Of a stretch of 64,000 bases of DNA, positions 43,068 through 51,590 are shown one piece after another. The stretch is taken from the NCBI GenBank assembly GCA_963974345.1, contig CAXBBW010000014.1, forward strand, positions 1 through 64,000, read 5' to 3'. A program made the position numbers and the translations under genes. Positions within the stretch are counted from its first letter, which is position 1. Each line of letters starts with the position of its first letter. Under the pieces are notes generated by a model that searched no databases, was not told the DNA's origin, and saw only the letters and a program-made list of their open reading frames with translations. The DNA comes from RHLJ01 sp963974345. GTDB lineage: Bacteria > Bacteroidota > Rhodothermia > Balneolales > Balneolaceae.

Positions 43068-43559
43068 ATGACTAAGAAGAAAAACCACCATCCTTCAATT
43101 GCGGATTCTATTTCTGCAATGCGCCCCAAAAAAAATATAGCTCTTATTGCTCATGATCATCGGAAAATGGATATCCTCGATTGGGCAGAATACAACCGAG
43201 AACACCTTTCCCATCACAATTTATTTGGAACGGGTACTACTGGTTCATTGGTGGCAGACAAATTAAAACTTCCAGTATTTTGCTTTAAAAGTGGGCCACT
43301 TGGAGGTGACCTTCAAATTGGATCTGCAATAATTGATAATGAGATTGATATTATGATTTTCTTCTGGGACCCACTTCAAGCTCAACCTCACGATGTAGAT
43401 GTAAAAGCACTCTTAAGAATATCTGTAGTTTACAATATTCCATTGGCTTGTAACCGGTCCTCTGCAGATTTTCTGATTTCATCACCTTTAATGGAAACTC
43501 CATATGAACGTTTTATTGTAGATTACAGCCAAAGATTTAAAAAAGATATCGGTGCCTAA
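43068..43559 (+). CDS. mgsA: Methylglyoxal synthase
   Basis: A 163-residue enzyme that converts dihydroxyacetone phosphate to methylglyoxal and phosphate, a bypass of lower glycolysis under phosphate limitation or carbon overflow. The markers are NIALIAHDHRKMDILDWAEYN, LFGTGTTGSLV, FKSGPLGGDLQIGS, IMIFFWDPLQAQPHDVDVKALLR and IPLACNRSSADFLISSP. Its stop lies inside the start of the next gene (8-base overlap). The cyclase upstream may be co-transcribed, which would couple cAMP and methylglyoxal production (inference). Confidence 0.96.
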   Translation: MTKKKNHHPSIADSISAMRPKKNIALIAHDHRKMDILDWAEYNREHLSHHNLFGTGTTGSLVADKLKLPVFCFKSGPLGGDLQIGSAIIDNEIDIMIFFWDPLQAQPHDVDVKALLRISVVYNIPLACNRSSADFLISSPLMETPYERFIVDYSQRFKKDIGA

Positions 43560-45570
43560 TTCACTAGCCAACGAAAAAAGTCCGTACCTACTTCAACACA
43601 AAGACAATCCTGTTGAATGGTATCCTTGGGGAGAAGAAGCATTTGAAAAAGCTCGCAGAGAAAATAAACCTGTCTTCCTTTCTATTGGATACGCTACATG
43701 CCATTGGTGCCACGTAATGGCGCACGAAAGTTTTGAAGATGAAAGCATAGCCGAACTTTTAAATGATGCCTTTATAAATGTAAAAGTAGATCGTGAGGAA
43801 CGTCCAGATCTTGATAGCACTTACATGACGGTTTGCCAAATGTTGAACGGACAAGGTGGGTGGCCCTTAACAATCATCCTTACTCCAGATAAAGAACCTT
43901 TTTTTGCTGCGACATATATTCCGAAAGAAGCTCGTTTTGGGCGAATTGGGTTAAGACAACTTATTCCAGGTGTGAAAGGAATGTGGACTCATGAACCGGA
44001 GAAAATCACCAAAGCAGTTGAAAGCATTAAAGAAGGATTTGGAAGGTCTCAGAAATTTGAATCTGGTGAATTTCCAGGAACAGAAGCTATAGATTACGCT
44101 GCTGAACAACTTGCAATGCGCTTTGATGATGAATTTGGAGGATTTGGAAGCGCTCCAAAATTTCCATCCCCTCATAATTTAATGTTCCTACTGCGACATT
44201 GGAAACAAACTGGAGAACAACGGTTTCTAGATGGTGTGACTAATACATTAACAGCTATGCGATTGGGTGGGATTTGGGATCATGTTGGGTTTGGCTTTCA
44301 TAGATACTCAACTGATAGAAAATGGCTTCTTCCCCATTTCGAAAAAATGCTGTATGATCAAGCATTGTTAATGATGGTATATACCGAAGCTTGGCAAATC
44401 ACGAAAAACCCTCTTTTTAAACAAACCGTTTTCGAAATCGCAGAATATGTTTTCAGAGATTTAACAAGTGATGAAGGAGCTTTCTTTTCTGCGGAAGATG
44501 CTGATAGTGAAGGTGAGGAAGGTAAATTCTATATATGGAAAACTTCTAAAATTGAATCTCTTTTGTCAATCGAAGAAGTTGAGTTTTTTAGAACTCATTT
44601 CAATCTAAAAGTAGAAGGTAATTTTGAAGATGAAGCAACTAAAGAATTAACTGGGCAGAATATTCCTCACCTAAAGAAAGAACTAAATGAAACCGATTCG
44701 GCAGCTTGGCAAAATATTAGATCAAAGCTCTTTAAAAACCGCGAACAGCGTATTAGACCTTTATTAGACGATAAGGTTCTAACGGATTGGAATTCTCTGA
44801 TGATTGTAGCACTAGCTAAAGCTGGCGCTGTATTTGTAGAGCAGGAATTCATAGAACGAGCAGAAAAAGCATTTCTATTTATAGAGAAGAAACTTTTAAA
44901 GACAGATCAGTTACTGCATCGTTATAAAGATGGTGAAGCTGTTATTGAAGCTTTTGCAGATGATTATGCCTTTCTTATTTGGGCAGGAATTGAGTTATAC
45001 GAAGCAACTTTCGAGACAAAGTATCTACAACTAGCACTGGATTTGAATAGTCATTTTTTGGATGTTTTTTGGGATGAAGAGAACGGTGGATTTTACTTTA
45101 GTGTGAATGATTCAGATCAACCATTAGGTAGGCAGAAACAAATTTATGATGGAGCGGTTCCTTCTTCAAATTCTGTAGCGTTTCTCAATTTAATTAGACT
45201 TAGTCGGTTTTCAGGCAACACTTCACTCGAAGAAAAAGCTAATCAATTGGGCAAGTGTTTCTCTGCCGATTTAATTCGTTCAGGATCAAGTAGCACCATG
45301 AGTATGATGGCACTTCAATTTTTATTCAATGATCCAAAAGAAATTGTAATTGCTGAAGGTGAAAATGAAGCCTCTGATTTTATTCGATATTTTCATTCAA
45401 CTTTTGACCCTTCTAAAATATTACTACTCAATCCTTTAAAACGAGATAATACTCTTTTGAAGACATCTCCCTTTTTGGAAAAACAGGTTGCAATAGATCA
45501 AAAAACGACCATTTTTATTTGCAGGAATTATTCTTGTGAAAAACCAGTATTTGATATCAATGATCTCTAA
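43552..45570 (+). CDS. YyaL/SPATA20-type protein (DUF255 thioredoxin domain plus alpha/alpha barrel)
   Basis: A 672-residue protein with an N-terminal thioredoxin-like domain carrying C50-HW-C53 (SIGYATCHWCHVMAHESFED), then GGWPLTIILTPDKEPFFAATYIPKE, and a C-terminal six-hairpin glycosidase-like barrel (IWDHVGFGFHRYSTDRKWLLPHFEKMLYDQA, SAEDADSEGEEGKFY, TDWNSLMI). Widely conserved, yet its function is unclear; a redox or sugar-processing role has been proposed. GTG is used as start and overlaps mgsA. No signal peptide is visible, so it is cytoplasmic. Confidence 0.93.
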   Translation: MPNSLANEKSPYLLQHKDNPVEWYPWGEEAFEKARRENKPVFLSIGYATCHWCHVMAHESFEDESIAELLNDAFINVKVDREERPDLDSTYMTVCQMLNGQGGWPLTIILTPDKEPFFAATYIPKEARFGRIGLRQLIPGVKGMWTHEPEKITKAVESIKEGFGRSQKFESGEFPGTEAIDYAAEQLAMRFDDEFGGFGSAPKFPSPHNLMFLLRHWKQTGEQRFLDGVTNTLTAMRLGGIWDHVGFGFHRYSTDRKWLLPHFEKMLYDQALLMMVYTEAWQITKNPLFKQTVFEIAEYVFRDLTSDEGAFFSAEDADSEGEEGKFYIWKTSKIESLLSIEEVEFFRTHFNLKVEGNFEDEATKELTGQNIPHLKKELNETDSAAWQNIRSKLFKNREQRIRPLLDDKVLTDWNSLMIVALAKAGAVFVEQEFIERAEKAFLFIEKKLLKTDQLLHRYKDGEAVIEAFADDYAFLIWAGIELYEATFETKYLQLALDLNSHFLDVFWDEENGGFYFSVNDSDQPLGRQKQIYDGAVPSSNSVAFLNLIRLSRFSGNTSLEEKANQLGKCFSADLIRSGSSSTMSMMALQFLFNDPKEIVIAEGENEASDFIRYFHSTFDPSKILLLNPLKRDNTLLKTSPFLEKQVAIDQKTTIFICRNYSCEKPVFDINDL

Positions 45571-45662
45571 TTCGATTTGAGATTTTTTAATTAAGGGCAC
45601 TTTGTAGTAGCTTTAGCAATCCAAAACTCGGACACTTCCGTATTTAACAAGGAACATTATAT

Positions 45663-46277
45663 ATGCTGTTTTTTATTCTTTCTGCAATTGGGAAATTCCT
45701 AACTCAGAATAATTCACGAGATCGCGACTTAATGCGACGTATTGCATCCAAAGAACCAGAGGCACTAAGTTTATTATACGATCATTATAATAGATTGCTT
45801 TTTGGACTTCTGAAATCCATTTTGAAAAAATCGGAAGAAGCAGAAGATATTCTTCAGGAAGTATTTACTACCATTTGGGAAAAAGCCGATCAATTTGATA
45901 CAGAACGAGGAACGGCATATACATGGATTGTTTCATTAACACGAAATAAAGCAATAGATCGCTTACGATCTAAAGTATATAAGGAGCAGAAAAAACAGTC
46001 TACAAGTTTAGACGATGACGACGTTTTTCATCCTTTGTATTCTGAGGAAAATAATCCTCTCGAAAACACTATACTTTCAGACCGTGCAAAAAGAGTGTAT
46101 CAAGCGCTTGAAAAGCTTTCTGAAAAACAAAGAGCTGTTATTCAGGTTGCCTATTTCGATGGATTGAGTCAATCTGAAATCTCAAATGAATATGATATTC
46201 CTTTGGGGACTGTTAAAACACGAATGCGTGATGGTATGTTAAAATTACGAGAGCTTTTATCTCAGGAGATGGCCTAA
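45663..46277 (+). CDS. ECF-type RNA polymerase sigma factor
   Basis: A 204-residue extracytoplasmic-function sigma factor. Region 2 shows SRDRDLMRRIASKEPEALSLLYDHYNRLLFGLLKSILKKSEEAEDILQEVFTTIW followed by YTWIVSLTRNKAIDRLR. Region 4 is LEKLSEKQRAVIQVAYFDGLSQSEISNEYDIPLGTVKTRMRDGMLKLRELL. The first 16 residues (MLFFILSAIGKFLTQN) are hydrophobic and unusual for a sigma factor, so the true start may be further in. It overlaps the anti-sigma gene by one base (TAATG). It probably directs transcription of genes held off by that partner. Confidence 0.95.
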   Translation: MLFFILSAIGKFLTQNNSRDRDLMRRIASKEPEALSLLYDHYNRLLFGLLKSILKKSEEAEDILQEVFTTIWEKADQFDTERGTAYTWIVSLTRNKAIDRLRSKVYKEQKKQSTSLDDDDVFHPLYSEENNPLENTILSDRAKRVYQALEKLSEKQRAVIQVAYFDGLSQSEISNEYDIPLGTVKTRMRDGMLKLRELLSQEMA

Positions 46278-47071
46278 TGGCAGACAATGAAAACACATTA
46301 AATTTTGAAGAACTTTGTGCAGCTTATGTGCTTGGTTCTTTATCGGCAGAAGAAGAGACTTCTTTTAAAAATCTACTAAAGCAAGCAGATACTGAGCAGA
46401 AACAACTCTTTCAGGATATGCAAGCTATCGCTGCTGAAATGGCTTTACTTTATCCAGAAATTGAGCCTTCTGCATCCATCAAACAACAGCTTATTGAAAT
46501 GGCGTGGACTTCAGTAAATTCACGTAATGGAGCCAATATTCATTACTTATCTCGCTTTAGATATGCTGTTGCTGCATCTGTAGTATTCATGATTGTATCG
46601 TTAGGGTTACTTTTTCAAACTCAGAATTTAAATCAAGATTTATCTAATCAAGTAGCACTTGTGAATGAGAAGCAATCTATTATTGAAACGCTTGAATCAG
46701 AAGTAGAACGTAAAGAGGAACTTCTAACTATTTTAGAAGCTCGCGATGTAGACCTTATATTGATGGATGGTTTGGATGTAAATCCAACCGGTTATGGAAA
46801 AGTAGTTTGGGATAAAGATAATGGTCAAGCTTTACTTCAAGTAGCTAATATCCCTCAAGTACCAACTGCTAAAGAATATCAACTTTGGTTTGTAGTAAAT
46901 AACCAACCTATAAGCGCCGGAGTGTTCGCTGTAAACGATCCAAGTCGGGATAATTTCTTTAAAATTTCTGAATTTCAGCAAGGTGGAACCGGAGCTTTTG
47001 CTATCACTTTAGAACCTGAAGGTGGTTCTCCCCAACCTACTGGAGACATGTATCTTCTTGGGAGCATGTAA
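46277..47071 (+). CDS. Anti-sigma factor, RskA type, membrane-anchored
   Basis: A 264-residue protein translated directly after the ECF sigma factor. The N-terminal 90 residues are cytoplasmic and helical (FEELCAAYVLGSLSAEEETSF). They have the shape of an anti-sigma domain but no His-x3-Cys-x2-Cys zinc motif. One membrane helix follows at about 95-113, then a coiled coil (about 115-155, ESEVERKEELLTILEARD) and a C-terminal RskA domain (LMDGLDVNPTGYGKVVWDKDNGQALLQVANIPQ; EYQLWFVVNNQPISAGVF; AITLEPEGGSPQPTG). It should hold the sigma factor inactive at the membrane. The trigger is unknown. A strong terminator follows. Confidence 0.9.
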   Translation: MADNENTLNFEELCAAYVLGSLSAEEETSFKNLLKQADTEQKQLFQDMQAIAAEMALLYPEIEPSASIKQQLIEMAWTSVNSRNGANIHYLSRFRYAVAASVVFMIVSLGLLFQTQNLNQDLSNQVALVNEKQSIIETLESEVERKEELLTILEARDVDLILMDGLDVNPTGYGKVVWDKDNGQALLQVANIPQVPTAKEYQLWFVVNNQPISAGVFAVNDPSRDNFFKISEFQQGGTGAFAITLEPEGGSPQPTGDMYLLGSM

Positions 47072-47101
47072 GTTAAAAGCTCTTAGAAATAATATTTTAT
47101 G

Positions 47102-47133
47102 AAAAGCTCTTTTACATTTGAAAAAGAGCTTTT
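47102..47133 (+). terminator. Rho-independent terminator after the sigma/anti-sigma operon
   Basis: 12-bp perfect stem (AAAAGCTCTTTT with AAAAGAGCTTTT), 8-base loop and a following T run, 30 bases after the anti-sigma stop. It separates this operon from the CHRD gene, which must therefore have its own promoter. Confidence 0.85.
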
Positions 47134-47226
47134 TTTATTCTTCTAAAACAATCTGATTATTTCATGTTTACGTATTAATAAATAGAAATGCCCAAAAGGG
47201 TCTTAATATTAATTAATCAAGAAAAC

Positions 47227-50200
47227 ATGAAATCGATAAATAAGTTACTATCGTATTTTCCAATATTTTGCTTGCTATTATTTGGAGTGACATCCCTATC
47301 ACAAGCACAAACAACATTTAAGGCTTCCTTAAGCGGAAGCAACGAAGTTCCAGCTATCACTACTACAGCAAATGGTGATGTAACTGCAACTTTAACAGGT
47401 AGCAGCCTTGTAATTACAGGCTCATTTTCCGGATTAACCGGCGATTACGCTGCTTCTCATATTCATACTGCAATGGCAGGAACTGGTGGTGGAGTAGCCT
47501 TTACACTTTCACCTACTGTTGATGGAGACAGCCGAGGAGGAACTTTTGAAGGTGCTAACAATACTTTTGCACTAACCTCAGAACAAGTCGCTACTCTTGA
47601 AGCTCAAGGAATGTATGTGAATATTCATTCTTCGACATTTGGTGGCGGAGAGCTCCGTGGACAAATTGTACCTCAATCTGATTCATATTTCAAAGCTAAT
47701 CTTTCTGGTGCATTTGAAGTACCCGCAGCTAAAACAATGGCAAGTGGTGGAGTAGTTCTACAAATGGTAGGAGACTCTTTGTTTGTATCTGGTTCATTTA
47801 ATGAACTGAGTAGTGTATATGCAGCTTCTCATTTACATATTGCACCGGCAGGTTCTGCAGGTGGAGTTGCATTTACATTAACAGCCGATGTTGAACCTGA
47901 TGGTTTATCTGGAGTTTATTTAGCTTCAGATAATCGTTTTGAATTGACCACTGAGCAAAAAACTTCGTTAATGAATAGAGAAGTTTATATAAATATTCAT
48001 ACTTCAAACTTTGCTGGTGGTGAATTAAGAGGACAAGTTACTCCTCCAGTAACAGCTTCTTTTTTTACGACCTTTTCTGGTAGTGCAGAAAATCCTTCAG
48101 TAAATACTTCTGCTTCAGGTGCGGCTATTATTGAATTAGTAGAAGATACTGTTTGGGTAAGTGGTTCTTTTAATGGGCTCGGGTCAAACTATGCAGCTTC
48201 TCATTTACATACAGCACTAACTGGCTCTAATGGTGGCGTTGCTTTCGCATTAAGCCCAATCGTTGACGCGAATAATATTGATGGTGTATATACTCACTCA
48301 TCAAATAAATTCACCCTTTCTACAGAACAAAAAACAGCGCTACTGGCTCGTGGTATGTATGTAAACATTCACTCAGCTGATAATGCCGGTGGGGAATTAA
48401 GAGGTCAAGTAGCAGGTGATGCGACAGCCTATTTCAGAACAAATCTAGTTGGAATACATGAAGTACAACCTGTTGTAGCTGATGCTAGCGGTGGTCTTTT
48501 GGTGGAAGTTTCAGGAAGCAATGCAATTGTTACTGGTAGTTATAATAATCTTTCAAGTGACTTTGGTGGAGCTCATATTCACTCTGGTTCAGTAAGTACA
48601 GCTGGTGGTGTAGAAGTAGCTTTAACAGCAACTACTTCATCAATGAATGGAACTTTTGAAGCAGCTGATAACACTTATCAACTTACAACCGAACAGTTGA
48701 CTACAATGTTTGATGAAGGCCTCTATGGTAATGTACATTCAACAAATAATGCTGGTGGTGAAGTTAGAGGTCAGCTTTTATTTGGAGCTAATACTTTTGC
48801 AGAAGCTTCGGCTCTTACATCTCCTGCTGATGCAGCAGAATTAATGCTTTCTAGTGACCTTTCAACTGCGTTTAACGCAACATGGGAAACATCTACGGAT
48901 GCTGACGGGAATGAAATTGTCTATATCTGGCAACTAGCAACCGACTCAACTTTCGATAATATTATTGTAAATGCGAATACAGGTTCAGATGCAATGTTTA
49001 TGGCTACTCATGGAGACCTTGATGCTCTTTTAGTTGAAGCGGGTGTAGCAGCTGGCGCATCAGCTACTTTATATCACAGAGTAATTGTTACCGATGGTAG
49101 CGATGAAGCTATTGGAACTGCACGTAGTGTAATGGTAACCAGAGCAAATGCATCTCTTACTTTTGAATCTATCTTAAGTGGGAGTAATGAAGTTCCTCCT
49201 ATCACAACAACTGCAAATGGTAGTTTCAAAGCTACACTTACAGGAACTAGCTTAACCGTTGAAGGTTCTTTTGAAGGACTAAGTGGTGACTATGCTGGGT
49301 CTCATATTCATAGTGGAATGGCTGGACAAGCTGGTGGAGTAGAAATCGCTCTTTCTCCACAAGTGAATGTAGATAATACCAGTGGATCTTTTGTTGCTAT
49401 GGATACGACCTATATGCTTACTATTGAACAAGCAGCTATGCTTAATGCACAAGGTTTATATGTAAATATTCACTCTTCTGCCTACCCAGGTGGTGAATTA
49501 AGAGGTCAGCTAGTTCCAGAAGCCAATGCTCATTATAAAGCATTCCTTTCAGGAGCATTCGAATTTCCTGTTGCTAAAACAATGGCAAGCGGTGGAATAG
49601 TTCTCCAGCTTGATGGAGATTCTTTATTCGTATCAGGGTCTTTCAATAATTTAATGGATGAATTTGACGCAGCTGTTGCTGGCGGATCTCATTTACATAT
49701 TGGTGCAGCTGGTAGAACAGGTGGAATTGCTATTGAATTAGTGCCCACACTAGAAACCGATAAATTATCGGGTGTATATTTAGCCTCTGATAATCGTTTC
49801 GAGCTTTCTTCGGAGCAGAAGACTGCACTTATGAACAGAGAGTTCTACTTTAATCTGCACACCAAAGCATTTGCTTCAGGTGAATTGCGTGGACAAGTAG
49901 TACCACAATCAACGGCTACTTTCTATGCGAGCCTTTCAGGTACCGCAGAAGTTCCTTCGATTGAAACTTCAGCATTAGGAGCTCTTGTTCTCGAATTACA
50001 TAAAGATACCTTAATAGTAACAGGTTCTTTTGGAAACCTAACTGGTGCATTTGATGCTACCATTGCTGGAGGATCACATCTTCATATTGGTCATGCAGGC
50101 GAAAATGGTGGTATTGCTATTCAACTTGATGCCGACGTAGGACTTGATCTTTCTGGTGGCGTTTATCGTGCTGAAGAAAACGAATACACATTAACCTCAG

Positions 50201-51342
50201 AGCAAATTGATGCTTTAATGGATAGAATGATGTATTTGAATATTCATACCCTTGCTTTTGGAAGTGGTGAACTTAGAGGTCAAGTACTTGGTGAGGCATC
50301 TGCTTATTTCAGAACTAATTTATCAGGAATTCATGAAATACAACCAATTGAAACTACTGCTTACGGAGCTTTGAATGTAGAGCTTAGTGGCACTCGTGCA
50401 ATTGTAACTGGTGGTTTTTCAGGATTAACTGGAGACTTAGACGCATCAATTGCAGGTGGTGCACATTTACATGCCGGATCTGTTACAGGTGATGGTGGTG
50501 TCGAAGTACTTATAAATACAACCGTAGTTGAAGATACTGCTGGTGTATATGAAGCAGGAATGAATACCGTTACCCTTACTTTAGATCAAGCTACTACATT
50601 AATGAATGAAGGGATGTATGCCAATATTCATTCTACAGCTTTTGCATCCGGAGAACTAAGAGGTCAGCTACTGTTTGGGGATAATATTTTCCCAACACAA
50701 GCTGAGTTAACTGCTCCTGCTAATGATGTTTCATTAACCCTATCAGGCGATGCTGGAATCTTATTTGAAGCAACTTGGGATGAAGGTTCTGATCTTAATA
50801 ATAACGAAGTGAATTACATTTGGCAGCTATCTGCTGATGCTGAGTTCACTGATCTACTAGTGAATGCTAGTGTTGGATCTGAGCAAACTTTCTCAGCAGA
50901 CTTTGGAACTTTGGCTTCTATTTTTGATGACGCTGGAATTGAAGTAGGTACTACTGCAAATCTGTACCACAGAGTAATTACTAGTGATGGGAGCAATGAA
51001 AAAGCAAGTGCACCTAGAACTGCGAATATTGAACGTGGACAGGTTACTTCAAACGAAGAAGAGCTACGCACTGAACCGTTGACATTCGGACTTAATCAAA
51101 ATTATCCAAACCCGTTTAACCCTTCAACAAGCATTAGCTTTACTTTAAGTGAAACTGGAGATGCAAGCTTGAAAGTGTATAATATGTTAGGTCAAGAAGT
51201 AGCTACTATAGCTAACTCACGCTTAAGTGCCGGTTCATATACTTTTAACTTTGATGCAAGTCAACTCTCATCAGGTATGTATATTTATCAGCTAAGAGCA
51301 GAAAATCAAACCATTACGAAAAGAATGACACTTATTAAATAA
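47227..51342 (+). CDS. Giant secreted CHRD-repeat protein with type IX sorting domain
   Basis: A 1371-residue exported protein. The ATG at 47227 opens a signal peptide (SYFPIFCLLLFGVTSLSQAQ). Eight CHRD domains of about 120-130 residues follow (each with L-SGSNEVP-like start, ASHLHIA/HIH centre and GGELRGQ end) in the order four CHRD, one Fn3/SusE-like module, four CHRD, one Fn3/SusE-like module. It ends in a type IX C-terminal sorting domain (NYPNPFNPSTSISF, then GQEVATI, GSYTFNFDASQLSSGMYIY). The two halves are a clear internal duplication. It is therefore secreted and probably attached to or released from the cell surface. CHRD domains occur in chordin and bacterial surface proteins; function is unknown. 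The neighbouring ECF sigma/anti-sigma pair may control it (inference). Confidence 0.92.
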   Translation: MKSINKLLSYFPIFCLLLFGVTSLSQAQTTFKASLSGSNEVPAITTTANGDVTATLTGSSLVITGSFSGLTGDYAASHIHTAMAGTGGGVAFTLSPTVDGDSRGGTFEGANNTFALTSEQVATLEAQGMYVNIHSSTFGGGELRGQIVPQSDSYFKANLSGAFEVPAAKTMASGGVVLQMVGDSLFVSGSFNELSSVYAASHLHIAPAGSAGGVAFTLTADVEPDGLSGVYLASDNRFELTTEQKTSLMNREVYINIHTSNFAGGELRGQVTPPVTASFFTTFSGSAENPSVNTSASGAAIIELVEDTVWVSGSFNGLGSNYAASHLHTALTGSNGGVAFALSPIVDANNIDGVYTHSSNKFTLSTEQKTALLARGMYVNIHSADNAGGELRGQVAGDATAYFRTNLVGIHEVQPVVADASGGLLVEVSGSNAIVTGSYNNLSSDFGGAHIHSGSVSTAGGVEVALTATTSSMNGTFEAADNTYQLTTEQLTTMFDEGLYGNVHSTNNAGGEVRGQLLFGANTFAEASALTSPADAAELMLSSDLSTAFNATWETSTDADGNEIVYIWQLATDSTFDNIIVNANTGSDAMFMATHGDLDALLVEAGVAAGASATLYHRVIVTDGSDEAIGTARSVMVTRANASLTFESILSGSNEVPPITTTANGSFKATLTGTSLTVEGSFEGLSGDYAGSHIHSGMAGQAGGVEIALSPQVNVDNTSGSFVAMDTTYMLTIEQAAMLNAQGLYVNIHSSAYPGGELRGQLVPEANAHYKAFLSGAFEFPVAKTMASGGIVLQLDGDSLFVSGSFNNLMDEFDAAVAGGSHLHIGAAGRTGGIAIELVPTLETDKLSGVYLASDNRFELSSEQKTALMNREFYFNLHTKAFASGELRGQVVPQSTATFYASLSGTAEVPSIETSALGALVLELHKDTLIVTGSFGNLTGAFDATIAGGSHLHIGHAGENGGIAIQLDADVGLDLSGGVYRAEENEYTLTSEQIDALMDRMMYLNIHTLAFGSGELRGQVLGEASAYFRTNLSGIHEIQPIETTAYGALNVELSGTRAIVTGGFSGLTGDLDASIAGGAHLHAGSVTGDGGVEVLINTTVVEDTAGVYEAGMNTVTLTLDQATTLMNEGMYANIHSTAFASGELRGQLLFGDNIFPTQAELTAPANDVSLTLSGDAGILFEATWDEGSDLNNNEVNYIWQLSADAEFTDLLVNASVGSEQTFSADFGTLASIFDDAGIEVGTTANLYHRVITSDGSNEKASAPRTANIERGQVTSNEEELRTEPLTFGLNQNYPNPFNPSTSISFTLSETGDASLKVYNMLGQEVATIANSRLSAGSYTFNFDASQLSSGMYIYQLRAENQTITKRMTLIK
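47309..51030 (+). repeat. Internal duplication of a (CHRD x4 + Fn3-like) module
   Basis: The coding stretch 47309-49149 and the stretch from about 49150 to 51030 encode the same domain order. Corresponding domains match best between halves: domain 1 with 5 (SGSNEVPxITTTANG), 2 with 6 (AKTMASGG and GDSLFVSGSFN), 3 with 7, 4 with 8 (YFRTNL-GIHE-QP), and the Fn3/SusE-like modules with each other (NEIVYIWQLATDS against NEVNYIWQLSADA). So the unit was duplicated as a block of about 1.85 kb. Confidence 0.88.
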
Positions 51343-51366
51343 GTAATTATTTATAAAAAATGATTT

Positions 51367-51400
51367 GGGTTGTCTCCTACGTGGAGGCAACCCTCTTTTT
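51367..51400 (+). terminator. Rho-independent terminator after the CHRD gene
   Basis: 11-bp stem GGGTTGTCTCC with GGAGGCAACCC (one G:T pair), 5-base loop, followed by a T-rich run. It ends the CHRD transcript. Confidence 0.85.
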
Positions 51401-51454
51401 ATTCTAAAATGCAATCCAATCAACTTTCATTATCGTAATAAATCATAGACAAGT

Positions 51455-51522
51455 TATGTTTGTGTTAGTTAGTTGATAGAGATATAGAGCTGTCCCTGAT
51501 TCGGGGCAGCTCTTTTTTTTTA
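51455..51522 (+). terminator. Second terminator (51486-51522), with a possible -7 box at 51455
   Basis: An 11-bp stem AGAGCTGTCCC with GGGGCAGCTCT (one G:T pair) is followed by nine T. It follows the first CHRD terminator by 86 bases although no gene lies between. TATGTTTG at 51455-51462 equals the Bacteroidota -7 consensus TAnnTTTG, but I see no matching -33 TTTG. It is either a backup terminator or the end of a very short RNA. Confidence 0.6.
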
Positions 51523-51540
51523 AGAATTCTTATCCAAAAA

Positions 51541-51563
51541 AAAAGGCGCTAAAAGCACCTTTT
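51541..51563 (-). terminator. Terminator of the DUF4412 gene (minus strand)
   Basis: On the minus strand AAAAGGTGCT pairs with AGCGCCTTTT (one U:G pair, so it is good only in this direction) and is followed by TTTTT. It lies 28 bases beyond the stop of the DUF4412 gene. Confidence 0.75.
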
Positions 51564-51590
51564 TCAAATAACAATTAAATTCTACTATTT

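Noticed and set aside
45571..47226. Shared ECF promoter upstream of the sigma gene and the CHRD gene (CGTATTTAA against CGTATTAAT)
   Set aside because: Only about eight bases are similar and no common -35 element with fixed spacing is visible, so regulation of CHRD by this sigma factor is unsupported by sequence.
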